The notes below the pieces were generated by a model. The model saw nothing but the letters and a program-made list of their open reading frames with translations, did no database searches and was not told the origin of the DNA. Below are positions 16,285 to 22,355 of a DNA stretch of 22,355 bases, piece after piece. The first letter of the stretch is position 1. Each line of letters opens with the position of its first letter. Origin of the DNA: an uncultured Gemmatimonadota bacterium (GTDB lineage Bacteria; Gemmatimonadota; Gemmatimonadetes; Gemmatimonadales; GWC2-71-9); the NCBI GenBank assembly GCA_946887295.1, contig CAMPKP010000043.1:1-22355 (forward strand), in the 5' to 3' direction. The position numbers were made by a program, and so were the translations under genes.

Positions 16285-17299
16285 AGATCGTCGTCTGCCG
16301 CGCGGGAGGGGTGAGGCCGAACCGGCGGTAGGCGAGCGGCGTCGCGCAGCGGCCCCGCGGTGTCCGCTCGAGGAAGCCCTGCTGGATGAGGTACGGCTCG
16401 TAGACGTCCTCCAGCGTGCCGGCGTCCTCGCCGACCGCCACGGCGACCGTGCCGAGACCCACCGGACCGCCGGCGAACTTCTCGATGATCGTCGTCAGGA
16501 TCCGGGCGTCCATGTCGTCCAGGCCGAACTCGTCCACGTTGAGCCGGGCGAGCGCCGCATCGGCGACTTCGGAGGTGATGCGGCCGTCGGCCCGGACCTG
16601 GGCGTAGTCCCGCACCCGGCGCAGCAGCCGGTTGGCGACCCGGGGGGTGCCCCGGCTCCGCCGCGCGATCTCGGCGGCGCCGGCCGGGTCCATCGGCACC
16701 TGCAGGATCGCGGCGGAACGGGTGACGATCCGCTCCAGATCCTCGGGCGGATAGAAGCCCAGGCGCTCCACCAGCCCGAAGCGGGCCCGCATCGGAGGCG
16801 TGAGCAGGCCGAAGCGGGTGGTGGCGCCGACCAGGGTGAAGCGCTCCAGCGCCATCGGGATCGTCTGGGCGTGGGGCCCTTCGGAGATCCGCACGTCCAC
16901 CCGGTAGTCCTCCATGGCCGGGTAGAGGAACTCCTCCAGCGCGGGCTTGAGCCGGTGGATCTCGTCGATGAAGAGCATGTCGCCGGGGCCGAGCGTGGTG
17001 AGCAGTCCGACCAGGTCGCCGGGCTTCTCCAGCACCGGGCCGGAGCTGGTCCTGAGCTGCACGCCCATCTCGCGGGCCATCAGCATCGCGAGCGTGGTCT
17101 TCCCCAGGCCCGGCGGGCCGAAGAAGAGGGTGTGGTCCAGCGTGTCGCCCCGCTGCTTCGCCGCGTCGATCGCGATCTGCAGCGAGGCCTTCACCTGCAC
17201 CTGGCCCACGAACTCGTCCAGGCGTGAGGGTCGGAGCGCGGCGTCGGCGCCGGTCTCCTCGGGCAGGGCTTCGGGGGTGGTTACCTGCAGTCTATCCAT
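16274..17299 (-). CDS. ruvB: Holliday junction branch migration ATPase RuvB
   Basis: RuvB is the hexameric AAA+ motor that drives branch migration with RuvA. The 341-residue protein has [12 protein letters not shown], Walker A GPPGLGKT (61-68), Walker B LFIDEIH (109-115), sensor and Arg-finger region ([18 protein letters not shown]), and the C-terminal winged helix with RTPRGR. A start ATG at 17299 follows GAAGAG. Unlike many genomes, it does not abut ruvA: a small zinc-ribbon gene and about 110 bp of apparently non-coding sequence (17300-17412) intervene. Confidence 0.97.
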   Translation of the reverse strand: MDRLQVTTPEALPEETGADAALRPSRLDEFVGQVQVKASLQIAIDAAKQRGDTLDHTLFFGPPGLGKTTLAMLMAREMGVQLRTSSGPVLEKPGDLVGLLTTLGPGDMLFIDEIHRLKPALEEFLYPAMEDYRVDVRISEGPHAQTIPMALERFTLVGATTRFGLLTPPMRARFGLVERLGFYPPEDLERIVTRSAAILQVPMDPAGAAEIARRSRGTPRVANRLLRRVRDYAQVRADGRITSEVADAALARLNVDEFGLDDMDARILTTIIEKFAGGPVGLGTVAVAVGEDAGTLEDVYEPYLIQQGFLERTPRGRCATPLAYRRFGLTPPARQTTIFDA

Positions 17300-17412
17300 T
17301 CTTCGCTCTCTTCACGGCCGGCATCCGGGTCGTGCGTTCCGTGCAATGTTCTCTTCGTGCCTTCGGTGCGCTATGGATCGGCTGACCATCCCGGCCGCCC
17401 GCAATGCCCCGC

Positions 17413-17586
17413 CTAGTCGGGCCGAGCCAGCCAGCGGACCCGCCTCGTGTCGGGCTCGATGGTGTGCCGGGCGTGGCAGTGCATGCACCGATCGGTCGCG
17501 CGCGCATCGGCGGCCGGAACCAGTCTCCGATTCGTGGTGCCGCAACGGGTGCAGTTCCATTCGGCCGTCAGAGCGGGCACGGGCAT
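17413..17586 (-). CDS. Small zinc-ribbon protein between ruvA and ruvB
   Basis: A 57-residue frame starts with ATG seven bases after the ruvA stop, preceded by GGAGGAG inside the ruvA end; a GTG one codon earlier would improve the spacing. Its sequence shows two cysteine pairs in zinc-ribbon spacing: NCTRCG (Cys12, Cys15) and RCMHCHARH (Cys34, Cys37), 18 residues apart, with a basic C-terminus (TRRVRWLARPD). Codon use is like the neighbours and the frame has no stop in between. CMHCH also reads as a haem-c motif, but there is no signal peptide and the other pair argues for zinc. It may bind nucleic acid or just be a structural zinc protein. No named family is recognised. Confidence 0.68.
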   Translation of the reverse strand: MPVPALTAEWNCTRCGTTNRRLVPAADARATDRCMHCHARHTIEPDTRRVRWLARPD

Positions 17587-17592
17587 CACGAA

Positions 17593-18189
17593 TCAGGCTC
17601 CTCCGCGTGAGGCGAGGCGCTGGAGCGCCCGCCGTATGAGTTGTGGAGCTTCCTGCTCCGACCCTGCGGCCAGCGCCGCGCGCACCGCGTCCTCCGCCGC
17701 ACCGGCTCCGTAGCCCAGCCCCACCAGCGCCCGGACCGCTTCGTCGCTGCCGGCGGCCCGCGCGGTCTCCGGCTCCAGCGGCACGTCCTCGAAGCGGTCT
17801 CGCAGCTCCAGCACCAGGCGCTCGGCCTTCTTCCGCCCGATCCCGCCGACCGAGCTGAGCGCCGCCAGATCGCGGCCCAGGATGCTGCGCACGGTGCGCT
17901 CGGCGCCCAGCGCGGAGAGCAGGGCGAGCGCCAGCTTGGGCCCGAACCCGCTGGCGCCGAGCAGACGCTGAAAGATCCGTCGCTCTCCGGCACGATCGAA
18001 GCCGAAGAGCGACCAGCCGTCCTCCTTCACCACCAGCTCGGTGTGGAGGCTCACCCGTCCGCCGGGGGCCGGGAGCCGTCCCGCGACGCCGGTGGGAACG
18101 GTGATCTCATAGCCCACCCCGCCGTCGGTCTGCACCACGATGGTCTCGCCGTCGCGGGCCGCGAGCGTGCCGGTGACGATCGCGATCAT
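17593..18189 (-). CDS. ruvA: Holliday junction DNA helicase subunit RuvA
   Basis: RuvA binds the four-way junction as a tetramer and loads RuvB. The 198-residue protein has the N-terminal OB fold (MIAIVTGTLAARDGETIVV... LFGFDRAGERRIFQRLLG), the two helix-hairpin-helix motifs (ASGFGPKLALALLSAL and SSVGGIGRKKAERLVLELRD), and the C-terminal RuvB-binding domain with AVRALVGLGYGAGAAEDAVRAAL. The ATG at 18189 overlaps the ruvC stop as ATGA. The order ruvC-ruvA-ruvB is the common one. Confidence 0.97.
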   Translation of the reverse strand: MIAIVTGTLAARDGETIVVQTDGGVGYEITVPTGVAGRLPAPGGRVSLHTELVVKEDGWSLFGFDRAGERRIFQRLLGASGFGPKLALALLSALGAERTVRSILGRDLAALSSVGGIGRKKAERLVLELRDRFEDVPLEPETARAAGSDEAVRALVGLGYGAGAAEDAVRAALAAGSEQEAPQLIRRALQRLASRGGA

Positions 18190-18698
18190 GGGACGCCGGT
18201 CACCTGGCGGAAGAACAGCGCCTGCCGCGAGGCGATGATGACGTGCGACAGCGCGACCGCCACGCCATCGGCGGCGTCCGCCGGCTCGGGCGCGGACTTC
18301 AGGCGCAGCAGCTGCGCCACCATGTACCCGACCTGGGGCTTGAGCGCAGCGCCCCGGCCCACGATCGTCTTCTTCACCTGCGCCGGCGAATACTCGGCGA
18401 TCGGCACGCCTCGCTGCTCGGCCGCCAGCAGGATCACGCCCCGCGCGTGGCTCAGCACGACGGCGGTCCGGACGTTCTTGCCGTAGAAGGCGCTCTCGAC
18501 CGCCATGGCGTCGGGCCGGTGGCGGGCGAGCAGGGCCACGACCCCCTCGTGAATCAGGCGCAGTCGGCTGGGCAGCGGATCGCGGGGCGGGGTGGTCAGC
18601 GTGCCGCACTCGAGCAGTCGCGGATGTCGGCCGGCGCCGGTCTCGACCACCCCGAATCCGAGCACCGCGGTCCCGGGGTCGATGCCGAGCACTCTCAC
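18186..18698 (-). CDS. ruvC: Crossover junction endodeoxyribonuclease RuvC
   Basis: RuvC cuts Holliday junctions symmetrically, as a dimer. The RNase H-fold protein has 170 residues and all four acidic catalytic residues: Asp7 in GIDPGT, Glu68 in AVESAF, and Asp141 and Asp144 in DAADGVAVALSH. YSPAQVKKTIVGRGAALKPQVGYMV is the conserved DNA-contact region. It starts with GTG (18698), ten bases after the yebC stop, and its stop overlaps the ruvA start. Confidence 0.97.
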   Translation of the reverse strand: MRVLGIDPGTAVLGFGVVETGAGRHPRLLECGTLTTPPRDPLPSRLRLIHEGVVALLARHRPDAMAVESAFYGKNVRTAVVLSHARGVILLAAEQRGVPIAEYSPAQVKKTIVGRGAALKPQVGYMVAQLLRLKSAPEPADAADGVAVALSHVIIASRQALFFRQVTGVP

Positions 18699-18708
18699 CG
18701 GCCCGCTC

Positions 18709-19458
18709 TCAGGCCTCGGCCTCGGCCAGTTGCGCGGCGTCGATGTCGAAGTTGGAGAAGACCTTGGAGACGTCGTCCAGCTCTTCGAGGACCTCCACCA
18801 GCCGGAGGATGCGCTCGGCGTCCGAGCCCTCGACCTTCACCGTGTTCCTGGGCACCATCGCCAGCTCGGCCGAGTCCACCTCGAGCCCGGCGGCGCGAAG
18901 CGCATCCTGCACGGCGTGAAACGTCGCGGGCGCCGTGGTCACCACGTACTGGTCGCCTTCGTGCGCGAAGTCCTCCGCCCCGGCCTCGAGCGCCGCCTCG
19001 AGGGTGGCGTCCTCACCGTAGCGGGTCGCGTCCAGATAGATCTGCCCCTTCCGGTCGAACATCCACGCCACCGAGTTCGACGCCCCGAGATTGCCGCCGT
19101 TGCGGCTGAAGGCGTACCGGATCTCCGCCACCGTGCGGTTGGGGTTGTCGGTTGTGGCCTCGATGAAGATCGCCGCGCCCCCCGGGCCGTAGCCCTCGTA
19201 GGTCAGCTCCTCGTAGATGCTGCCCTCGAGCTCGCCGGTGCCCTTCTTGATCGCGCGCTCGATGTTCTCCCCGGGCATGTTGACCGCCTTGGCGGCATCG
19301 ATGGCGGTGCGGAGGCGCGGGTTGCCACCGGGATCGCCGCCGCCGCTCTTGGCCGCCACGGTGATCTCGCGGATGACCTTGGTCCAGGAGGAGGCGCGGC
19401 GGGCGTCGGTGACGGCCTTCTTGCGCTTGATCTGCTTCCACTTGCTGTGGCCGGCCAT
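18709..19458 (-). CDS. yebC: YebC/PmpR family regulatory protein
   Basis: The family signature MAGHSKWKQIKRKKAVTDARR is complete at the N-terminus, followed by GGGDPGGNPRLRTAIDAAKAVNMP, YEGYGPGGAAIFIEATTDNPNRTV and SNSVAWMFDRKG; 249 residues is the normal length. YebC proteins are known as transcription regulators (PmpR) and, more recently, as factors that help ribosomes through proline-rich stretches, like mitochondrial TACO1. The gene opens the long minus-strand block and precedes ruvC, as in many bacteria. AAGGAG (19466-19471) is well spaced before the ATG, and a promoter is proposed at 19533-19561. Confidence 0.96.
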   Translation of the reverse strand: MAGHSKWKQIKRKKAVTDARRASSWTKVIREITVAAKSGGGDPGGNPRLRTAIDAAKAVNMPGENIERAIKKGTGELEGSIYEELTYEGYGPGGAAIFIEATTDNPNRTVAEIRYAFSRNGGNLGASNSVAWMFDRKGQIYLDATRYGEDATLEAALEAGAEDFAHEGDQYVVTTAPATFHAVQDALRAAGLEVDSAELAMVPRNTVKVEGSDAERILRLVEVLEELDDVSKVFSNFDIDAAQLAEAEA

Positions 19459-19516
19459 GGCCGAACTCCTTGAAGCTGACGAGGTTTGGGCGGCTGGGAG
19501 GCCGGGGCGCGGAGGA

Positions 19517-19548
19517 CTGTCGCGCAGGCGGAAACATAAGTGCGACAG
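19517..19548. promoter_or_regulatory. Operator-like inverted repeat around the yebC -10
   Basis: CTGTCG (19517-19522) and CGACAG (19543-19548) are perfect inverted half-sites, extended to CTGTCGcgCA and TGCGACAG, with 20 bases between them. They flank the proposed -10 of the yebC-ruv block. The spacing is much longer than in the E. coli LexA box, so the binding protein is unknown. Confidence 0.4.
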
Positions 19549-19561
19549 CCGTTTGCGGCAA
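19533..19561 (-). promoter_or_regulatory. Promoter of the yebC-ruv-...-tsaD block
   Basis: On the minus strand TTGCCG (19561-19556), a 17-bp spacer and TATGTT (19538-19533) each match four of six sigma-70 consensus bases. The expected start near 19526 leaves a leader of about 68 bases with a good ribosome site before yebC. Confidence 0.5.
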
Positions 19562-19583
19562 TCGGAAAGGGCGCCGGCACCAC

Positions 19584-19612
19584 TTGACCCGACCGGGCTC
19601 GGCCGCTAGTCT
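19584..19612 (+). promoter_or_regulatory. Promoter of the 19622 lipoprotein gene, probably leaderless
   Basis: TTGACC (19584-19589; five of six consensus bases), a 17-bp spacer and TAGTCT (19607-19612) precede the ATG by nine bases. A start seven bases after the -10 falls about three bases before the ATG. No ribosome binding site is present in CCCCGCTCT, which agrees with a leaderless transcript. Confidence 0.5.
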
Positions 19613-19621
19613 CCCCGCTCT

Positions 19622-20011
19622 ATGATCCCCATCAGAATCTGGGCGGCCGTGGCGCTGGTCGCGCTGGTCGCGTGCAAGGACAAGGCCCCCCAGCAGCCGA
19701 AGATGTCCCAGGTGTTTCCCAACCTCCCGCTCCCGCCCAGCGGCAGCGTGGTGTCGCGCAGCGGCGGGCCCGACGCGCTGCAGCTCACCCTCATGTCGCC
19801 GGCGAAGGTCCAGGAGGTGGAGGCCTACTACCGGAGCGTGCTGACCAGGAACGGCTGGCGCCTGGTGAACGACATGCGGGAGCGCGACGGCTCGGTGGTG
19901 CTCCTGGCCGAGCAGGACGGGCCTCCGCTCTGGGTGCGGATCAAGAGCACCTCGGACAGCGCGGCCACCATGGTCGAGCTCGCCGGGGCGGTGATGGCGG
20001 GGCGGTCCTAG
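19622..20011 (+). CDS. Predicted lipoprotein of unknown function
   Basis: The 129-residue protein has a lipoprotein signal (MIPIRIWAAVALVALVAC) with the lipidated cysteine at 18, followed by a Lys/Pro/Gln-rich linker and a small globular domain of about 90 residues. Within it VQEVEAYYRSVLTRNGWRLV and the following strands resemble the compact domain seen in many small lipoproteins where a YY..L...GW motif precedes two or three strands, but I cannot name a family. It stands alone on the + strand, divergent from yebC, and its TAG overlaps the end of the helicase relic on the other strand. The location should be the membrane facing outwards. Confidence 0.8.
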   Translation: MIPIRIWAAVALVALVACKDKAPQQPKMSQVFPNLPLPPSGSVVSRSGGPDALQLTLMSPAKVQEVEAYYRSVLTRNGWRLVNDMRERDGSVVLLAEQDGPPLWVRIKSTSDSAATMVELAGAVMAGRS

Positions 20012-20572
20012 GCCGAGGGGTCCAGCGGGTCGGACCGTTCCGGTTCTTCGCCACGATCAGCTCGGTCGCGCCCTCCACGCCCTGGCCCGAGCGATACATC
20101 TCCTCCCGATAGATCGCCAGCACGACATCCGCGCTCTGCTTGATCGCGCCGAGGCCGCCGAGGTCGTCGAGCGTCGGTCGGGGATCGGGCCGCGGCGCGC
20201 CGCGCCGCCCACCGCGGCACGCAGCGCGGGCTCCAGTCCGCCCCGCCGCAGGTCGTCCACCGACGCCTTGCCCTCGAGGGCCAGCGCACGCTCCATCACC
20301 CGGCCGGGGCTCATCTCGCCGGAGAGGTGAAGCGTGGGCACGCCGGCGCTCGCCGCCCGGATCGCGATCCCGAGCGCGAGGGCCGACTTGCCGCTGCCCA
20401 CGTCGCCGGCCAGGATCGCCAGGTCCTGCCGGCGAAACCCGCCGCCGATCACGCGGTCGAGCGACGGAAAGCCGCTCGGCACGGTGTCGGGCGACAGGGC
20501 ACCCGGGGTCATCGCGTCCATCCGGCCCACCAGGCCCTCGATCGACCCGCCTCCCTCTCCGGCTCCTCGCAT
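20008..20572 (-). pseudogene. DnaB-like (SF4) ATPase relic: frameshift and internal deletions
   Basis: The first part, from the ATG at 20572, reads VPSGFPSLDRVIGGGFRRQDLAILAGDVGSGKSALALGIA, then LHLSGEMSPGRVMERALA: the start of a RecA-like DnaB C-terminal domain with Walker A GDVGSGKS, without the DnaB N-terminal domain. Near 20183-20215 the homology jumps to another frame (RPTLDDLGGLGAIKQSADVVLAIYREEMY, then ELIVAKNRNGPT), which corresponds to the last third of such proteins. The segment that should hold Walker B and sensor residues, roughly a hundred residues, is missing. After GPT the homology ends and a third frame gives DPLDPSA and a TAG at 20008. Two deletions with frame changes make a working ATPase unlikely; an assembly error is the alternative. 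It follows the hypothetical gene by two bases. Confidence 0.72.
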
Positions 20573-20574
20573 CG

Positions 20575-20958
20575 CTAGCGCTCCGCTCTGAGCAGCGCGC
20601 GCGCCGCGCGCGCCGCCTGGGCCACCGCATCCCCGGCCTCCTCGCCGCCGGCGTCGCGGGCGGGGGCGACCAGCTGGCTCAGCACCAGCACTCCGGTCTC
20701 GGAGCGCGCGTCCCGAAGCTGGCCGATGGCGGCGACGAGCGCGCGGCGCAGCGGCGGCGGCATCGTGAGGCTCGAGAGGCGGTGCTCCAGCGCCTGCAGC
20801 CGGCGCCGGTGCGCCCGCTCCGCCGGCGGCTCCCGCACCAGGTCCTGCGCCACCCGCAGAGTGAGCCACAGCGCGAAGATCCCCCCGCGCCGCGGGCCCC
20901 GCCCGGTCTGCGGGAGCAGGGCGAGCAGCGCGCCGGCGGCGGGATCCCAGCCGCTCAT
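20575..20958 (-). CDS. Hypothetical protein, helical
   Basis: The 127-residue protein starts with an ATG that overlaps the glycosyltransferase stop as ATGA and ends two bases before the helicase relic. It is rich in Ala, Arg and Leu and is probably all helical (for example GIFALWLTLRVAQDLVREP, AHRRRLQALEHRLSSL, AQAARAARALLRAER), without a signal peptide, cysteines or a known motif. Its tight packing between the two neighbours supports translation. In form it might be an accessory of the adjacent ATPase, but nothing in the sequence proves this. Confidence 0.65.
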   Translation of the reverse strand: MSGWDPAAGALLALLPQTGRGPRRGGIFALWLTLRVAQDLVREPPAERAHRRRLQALEHRLSSLTMPPPLRRALVAAIGQLRDARSETGVLVLSQLVAPARDAGGEEAGDAVAQAARAARALLRAER

Positions 20959-21974
20959 GCCAGCGCCTTCGCGAGGGTCGCGAAGACCAGGTCCGGTACC
21001 ATCTGCTTCATGCAGCGGTGATGGCCGAGGGGACAGCGGGCGGTGCCGTGCGCACTGCACGGCCGGCAGGGAAGGTCCAGCTCGACGATGCCCGCCTCGG
21101 CGGTGTAGGGGAAGAATCCGAACTGCCGCACCGTGGGCCCGAAGAGCGCCACCACCGGAGTGCCCACGCCGGTCGCCATGTGCATGACGCCGGTGTCGCC
21201 CGAGATCAGCACCTCGGCACGCCGGATCACCGCGCCGGTCTCCTGCAGCCCGAGTGGTCCCGCCAGGCTGGCGACGTTCGCGCCCGCCAGCTCCGCGATC
21301 CGGCGGCCCAGCTTCGCGTCGTCCGGCCCGCCGAGCACCGCCACGTCGGCCCCGGTGGCCGTGATGCGCCGGGCGAGCTCGACCCAATGCTCCGCCGGCC
21401 AGCGCTTGGTGGCGTGGGCGGCTCCCGGCGCCATCGCGACGAGCGGGCGGTCCCGCCCGAGTCCGAGGGCGGCGAGCTGCCGGGCCGCGCTGTCGTCCGC
21501 CTCGTCGCCGATGAAGAAGTCGGGCGGTCCGCCGTCGGGCGCGACGTCGAGCCCGGCGGCGGCCTCGAAGTAGCGCTCCGCGACCGGGATGTCGCCCCGG
21601 TAGGTGTCGCGCTTGACGGTGATGAGCAGCGCCCGCTCCAGCCGGCGCTTCCCGTAGGAGTGCCATCGGCCCGGCGCGAGGCGCCGCAGGACGTGGCTCC
21701 GCAGGTTGCCGTGGAGATCGAGCAGGTGGGTATAGCGCACGCTGCGCACCCGCTCGACGATGGCCCGGATCCCCTCGTCGCGGGCGACGCCCAGCACCTC
21801 GCTCACGTGGGGGTTGTGGCTCAGCAGCGGCGCGTACTGCTCCTTGGTGAGCACGGCGATGCGCGCACCCGGGTGGCGCGTGCGGATGGCGCGGAGCAGC
21901 GGCGTGATGAGCAGGATGTCCCCGATGGCGCTGAAGCGAACGACGAGAACGTCCGGAGCGAGGCCGTGAGTCAC
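20955..21974 (-). CDS. Glycosyltransferase family 9 (heptosyltransferase-like)
   Basis: The protein has the family 9 GT-B architecture: DVLVVRFSAIGDILLITPLLRAIRTRHP at the N-terminus, LLDLHGNLRS, VAMAPGAAHATKRWPAEHWVELARRI in the nucleotide-sugar domain, and SGDTGVMHMATGVGTPVVALFGPT, the donor-binding motif. The Cys-rich end (LPCRPCSAHGTARCPLGHHRCM) is typical of the WaaF/WaaC/RfaQ-like group, which transfers heptose to lipopolysaccharide core or related glycans, implying an outer membrane. The GTG at 21974 places the conserved strand eight residues from the start; a GTG at 22025 would add 17 residues and leave only 31 bases for the divergent promoters. The exact acceptor is unknown. Confidence 0.9.
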   Translation of the reverse strand: MTHGLAPDVLVVRFSAIGDILLITPLLRAIRTRHPGARIAVLTKEQYAPLLSHNPHVSEVLGVARDEGIRAIVERVRSVRYTHLLDLHGNLRSHVLRRLAPGRWHSYGKRRLERALLITVKRDTYRGDIPVAERYFEAAAGLDVAPDGGPPDFFIGDEADDSAARQLAALGLGRDRPLVAMAPGAAHATKRWPAEHWVELARRITATGADVAVLGGPDDAKLGRRIAELAGANVASLAGPLGLQETGAVIRRAEVLISGDTGVMHMATGVGTPVVALFGPTVRQFGFFPYTAEAGIVELDLPCRPCSAHGTARCPLGHHRCMKQMVPDLVFATLAKALA

Positions 21975-22020
21975 GGGAAGAATGTAGAGGCGAATCGGGA
22001 AAAGGGAAAAGTGAGCGGTC

Positions 22021-22050
22021 TTCACGCTTTCCAGCCCACCGGCTTAGCTT
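22021..22050 (+). promoter_or_regulatory. Promoter of the porX-like gene, probably leaderless
   Basis: TTCACG (22021-22026; four of six), an 18-bp spacer and TAGCTT (22045-22050) lie immediately before the ATG at 22057. A start seven bases after the -10 is exactly the A of the ATG. No Shine-Dalgarno sequence is present in TCGCCC. Confidence 0.4.
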
Positions 22051-22056
22051 TCGCCC

Positions 22057-22355
22057 ATGCCACGCCCCAAAAGCATCCTGTGGGTCGATGACGAGGTCGA
22101 GAGCCTCACGTCCCACGTCCTGTTCCTGGAAGAGCAGGGGTTCGCGGTGGAGACCACCACCCACGGCGACGACGCCCTCGCGCTCCTGCAGCGGCAGCCG
22201 TACGGCGTGGTGCTGCTCGACGAGCAGATGCCCGGGCGCCGGGGCCTCGACCTCTTCCGCGCCATCCGCTCCATCGATCACGGCATGCCGGTCGTGATGG
22301 TCACCAAGAGCGAGGAGACCGAGACCCTCAAGGACGCCATCGGCTCCGACATCTC
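22057..22355 (+). CDS. porX: PorX-like response regulator (5' part, cut by window edge)
   Basis: The first 99 residues are a complete CheY-like receiver core: ILWVDDEVESLTSHVLFLEEQGF with the acidic pair Asp11-Asp12, VVLLDEQMPG with phosphoacceptor Asp55, and VVMVTKSEETETLKDAIGSDI with the Thr and Lys of the switch region. The run VTKSEE followed by AIGS, and the start ILWVDDE(V/I), are typical of PorX from Bacteroidota, in which the receiver is followed by a PglZ/alkaline-phosphatase domain and the protein controls type IX secretion. The second domain lies beyond the window, so the name rests on the receiver alone. The histidine kinase PorY is not visible here. Confidence 0.75.
   Translation, partial: MPRPKSILWVDDEVESLTSHVLFLEEQGFAVETTTHGDDALALLQRQPYGVVLLDEQMPGRRGLDLFRAIRSIDHGMPVVMVTKSEETETLKDAIGSDI

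Noticed and set aside
17300..17412. Small frame between ruvB and the zinc-ribbon gene
   Set aside because: The only ATG frame gives 24 residues (MVSRSIAHRRHEEN...) without a good ribosome site or motif.
17470..17490. Haem-c motif CMHCH in the small ruv-cluster protein
   Set aside because: There is no signal peptide, and the second CxxC pair in ribbon spacing favours zinc.
17404..17610. 68-residue + strand frame opposite the zinc-ribbon gene
   Set aside because: No ribosome site or motif; the minus frame has paired cysteines, a ribosome site and operon placement.
19517..19548. Canonical LexA box
   Set aside because: Half-sites begin CTGT/ACAG but are 20 bases apart instead of the E. coli spacing, so it is kept only as a generic operator candidate.

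Overview
The window is GC-rich, densely packed bacterial chromosome. Third codon positions are strongly G/C, intergenic gaps are tiny, and the gene content is almost entirely housekeeping, with no insertion sequence, integrase, CRISPR array, rRNA or tRNA that I can recognise. A PorX-like response regulator, c-type-cytochrome/FTR1 iron permease, and the gene order queA-tgt-yajC and def-fmt-...-rsmB-...-rpe fit the Gemmatimonadota / FCB-side lineages best. This placement is an inference from protein resemblance, not a database match.

Layout. (1) 1-2170: acpS on + runs tail to tail into a membrane-bound hybrid histidine kinase on -. (2) 2231-4665, +: a secreted cytochrome c/FTR1 fusion permease followed by an overlapping RraA-type gene, closed by a strong stem-loop terminator at 4685. 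(3) 4717-5007: an AT-richer, gene-free stretch full of inverted repeats. (4) lgt on - (5008-5847), then a small divergent lipoprotein gene on + at 6039-6218 that is too short for routine ORF calling. (5) 6197-19458, -: eighteen genes read as one block in the order yebC, ruvC, ruvA, a small zinc-ribbon gene, ruvB, queA, tgt, yajC, def, fmt, tenI, thiS, thiG, rsmB, a PASTA protein, rpe, a tlpA-like gene and tsaD. Most junctions overlap by one or four bases (ATGA, GTGA or TGATG), which predicts translational coupling. (6) 19459-19621: back-to-back promoters, one for the yebC-ruv block and one for a lipoprotein gene on +. (7) 20008-21974, -: a glycosyltransferase family 9 gene, a small hypothetical gene and a decayed DnaB-like ATPase. 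(8) 22057 to the edge, +: the receiver domain of a PorX-like regulator.

Together the genes cover Holliday-junction resolution (ruvCAB), queuosine tRNA modification (queA, tgt), t6A tRNA modification (tsaD), formyl-methionine handling (fmt, def), thiamin thiazole synthesis (tenI, thiS, thiG), rRNA methylation (rsmB), lipoprotein maturation (lgt), acyl-carrier activation (acpS) and iron uptake.

The observations most worth a second look are: a PASTA protein without a kinase domain at the place where a PASTA kinase sits in Firmicutes; the unannotated zinc-ribbon gene inside ruvCAB; the frameshifted and internally deleted helicase relic; the structured intergenic region; and probable leaderless promoters. 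I did not find a clear new defence or mobile system.
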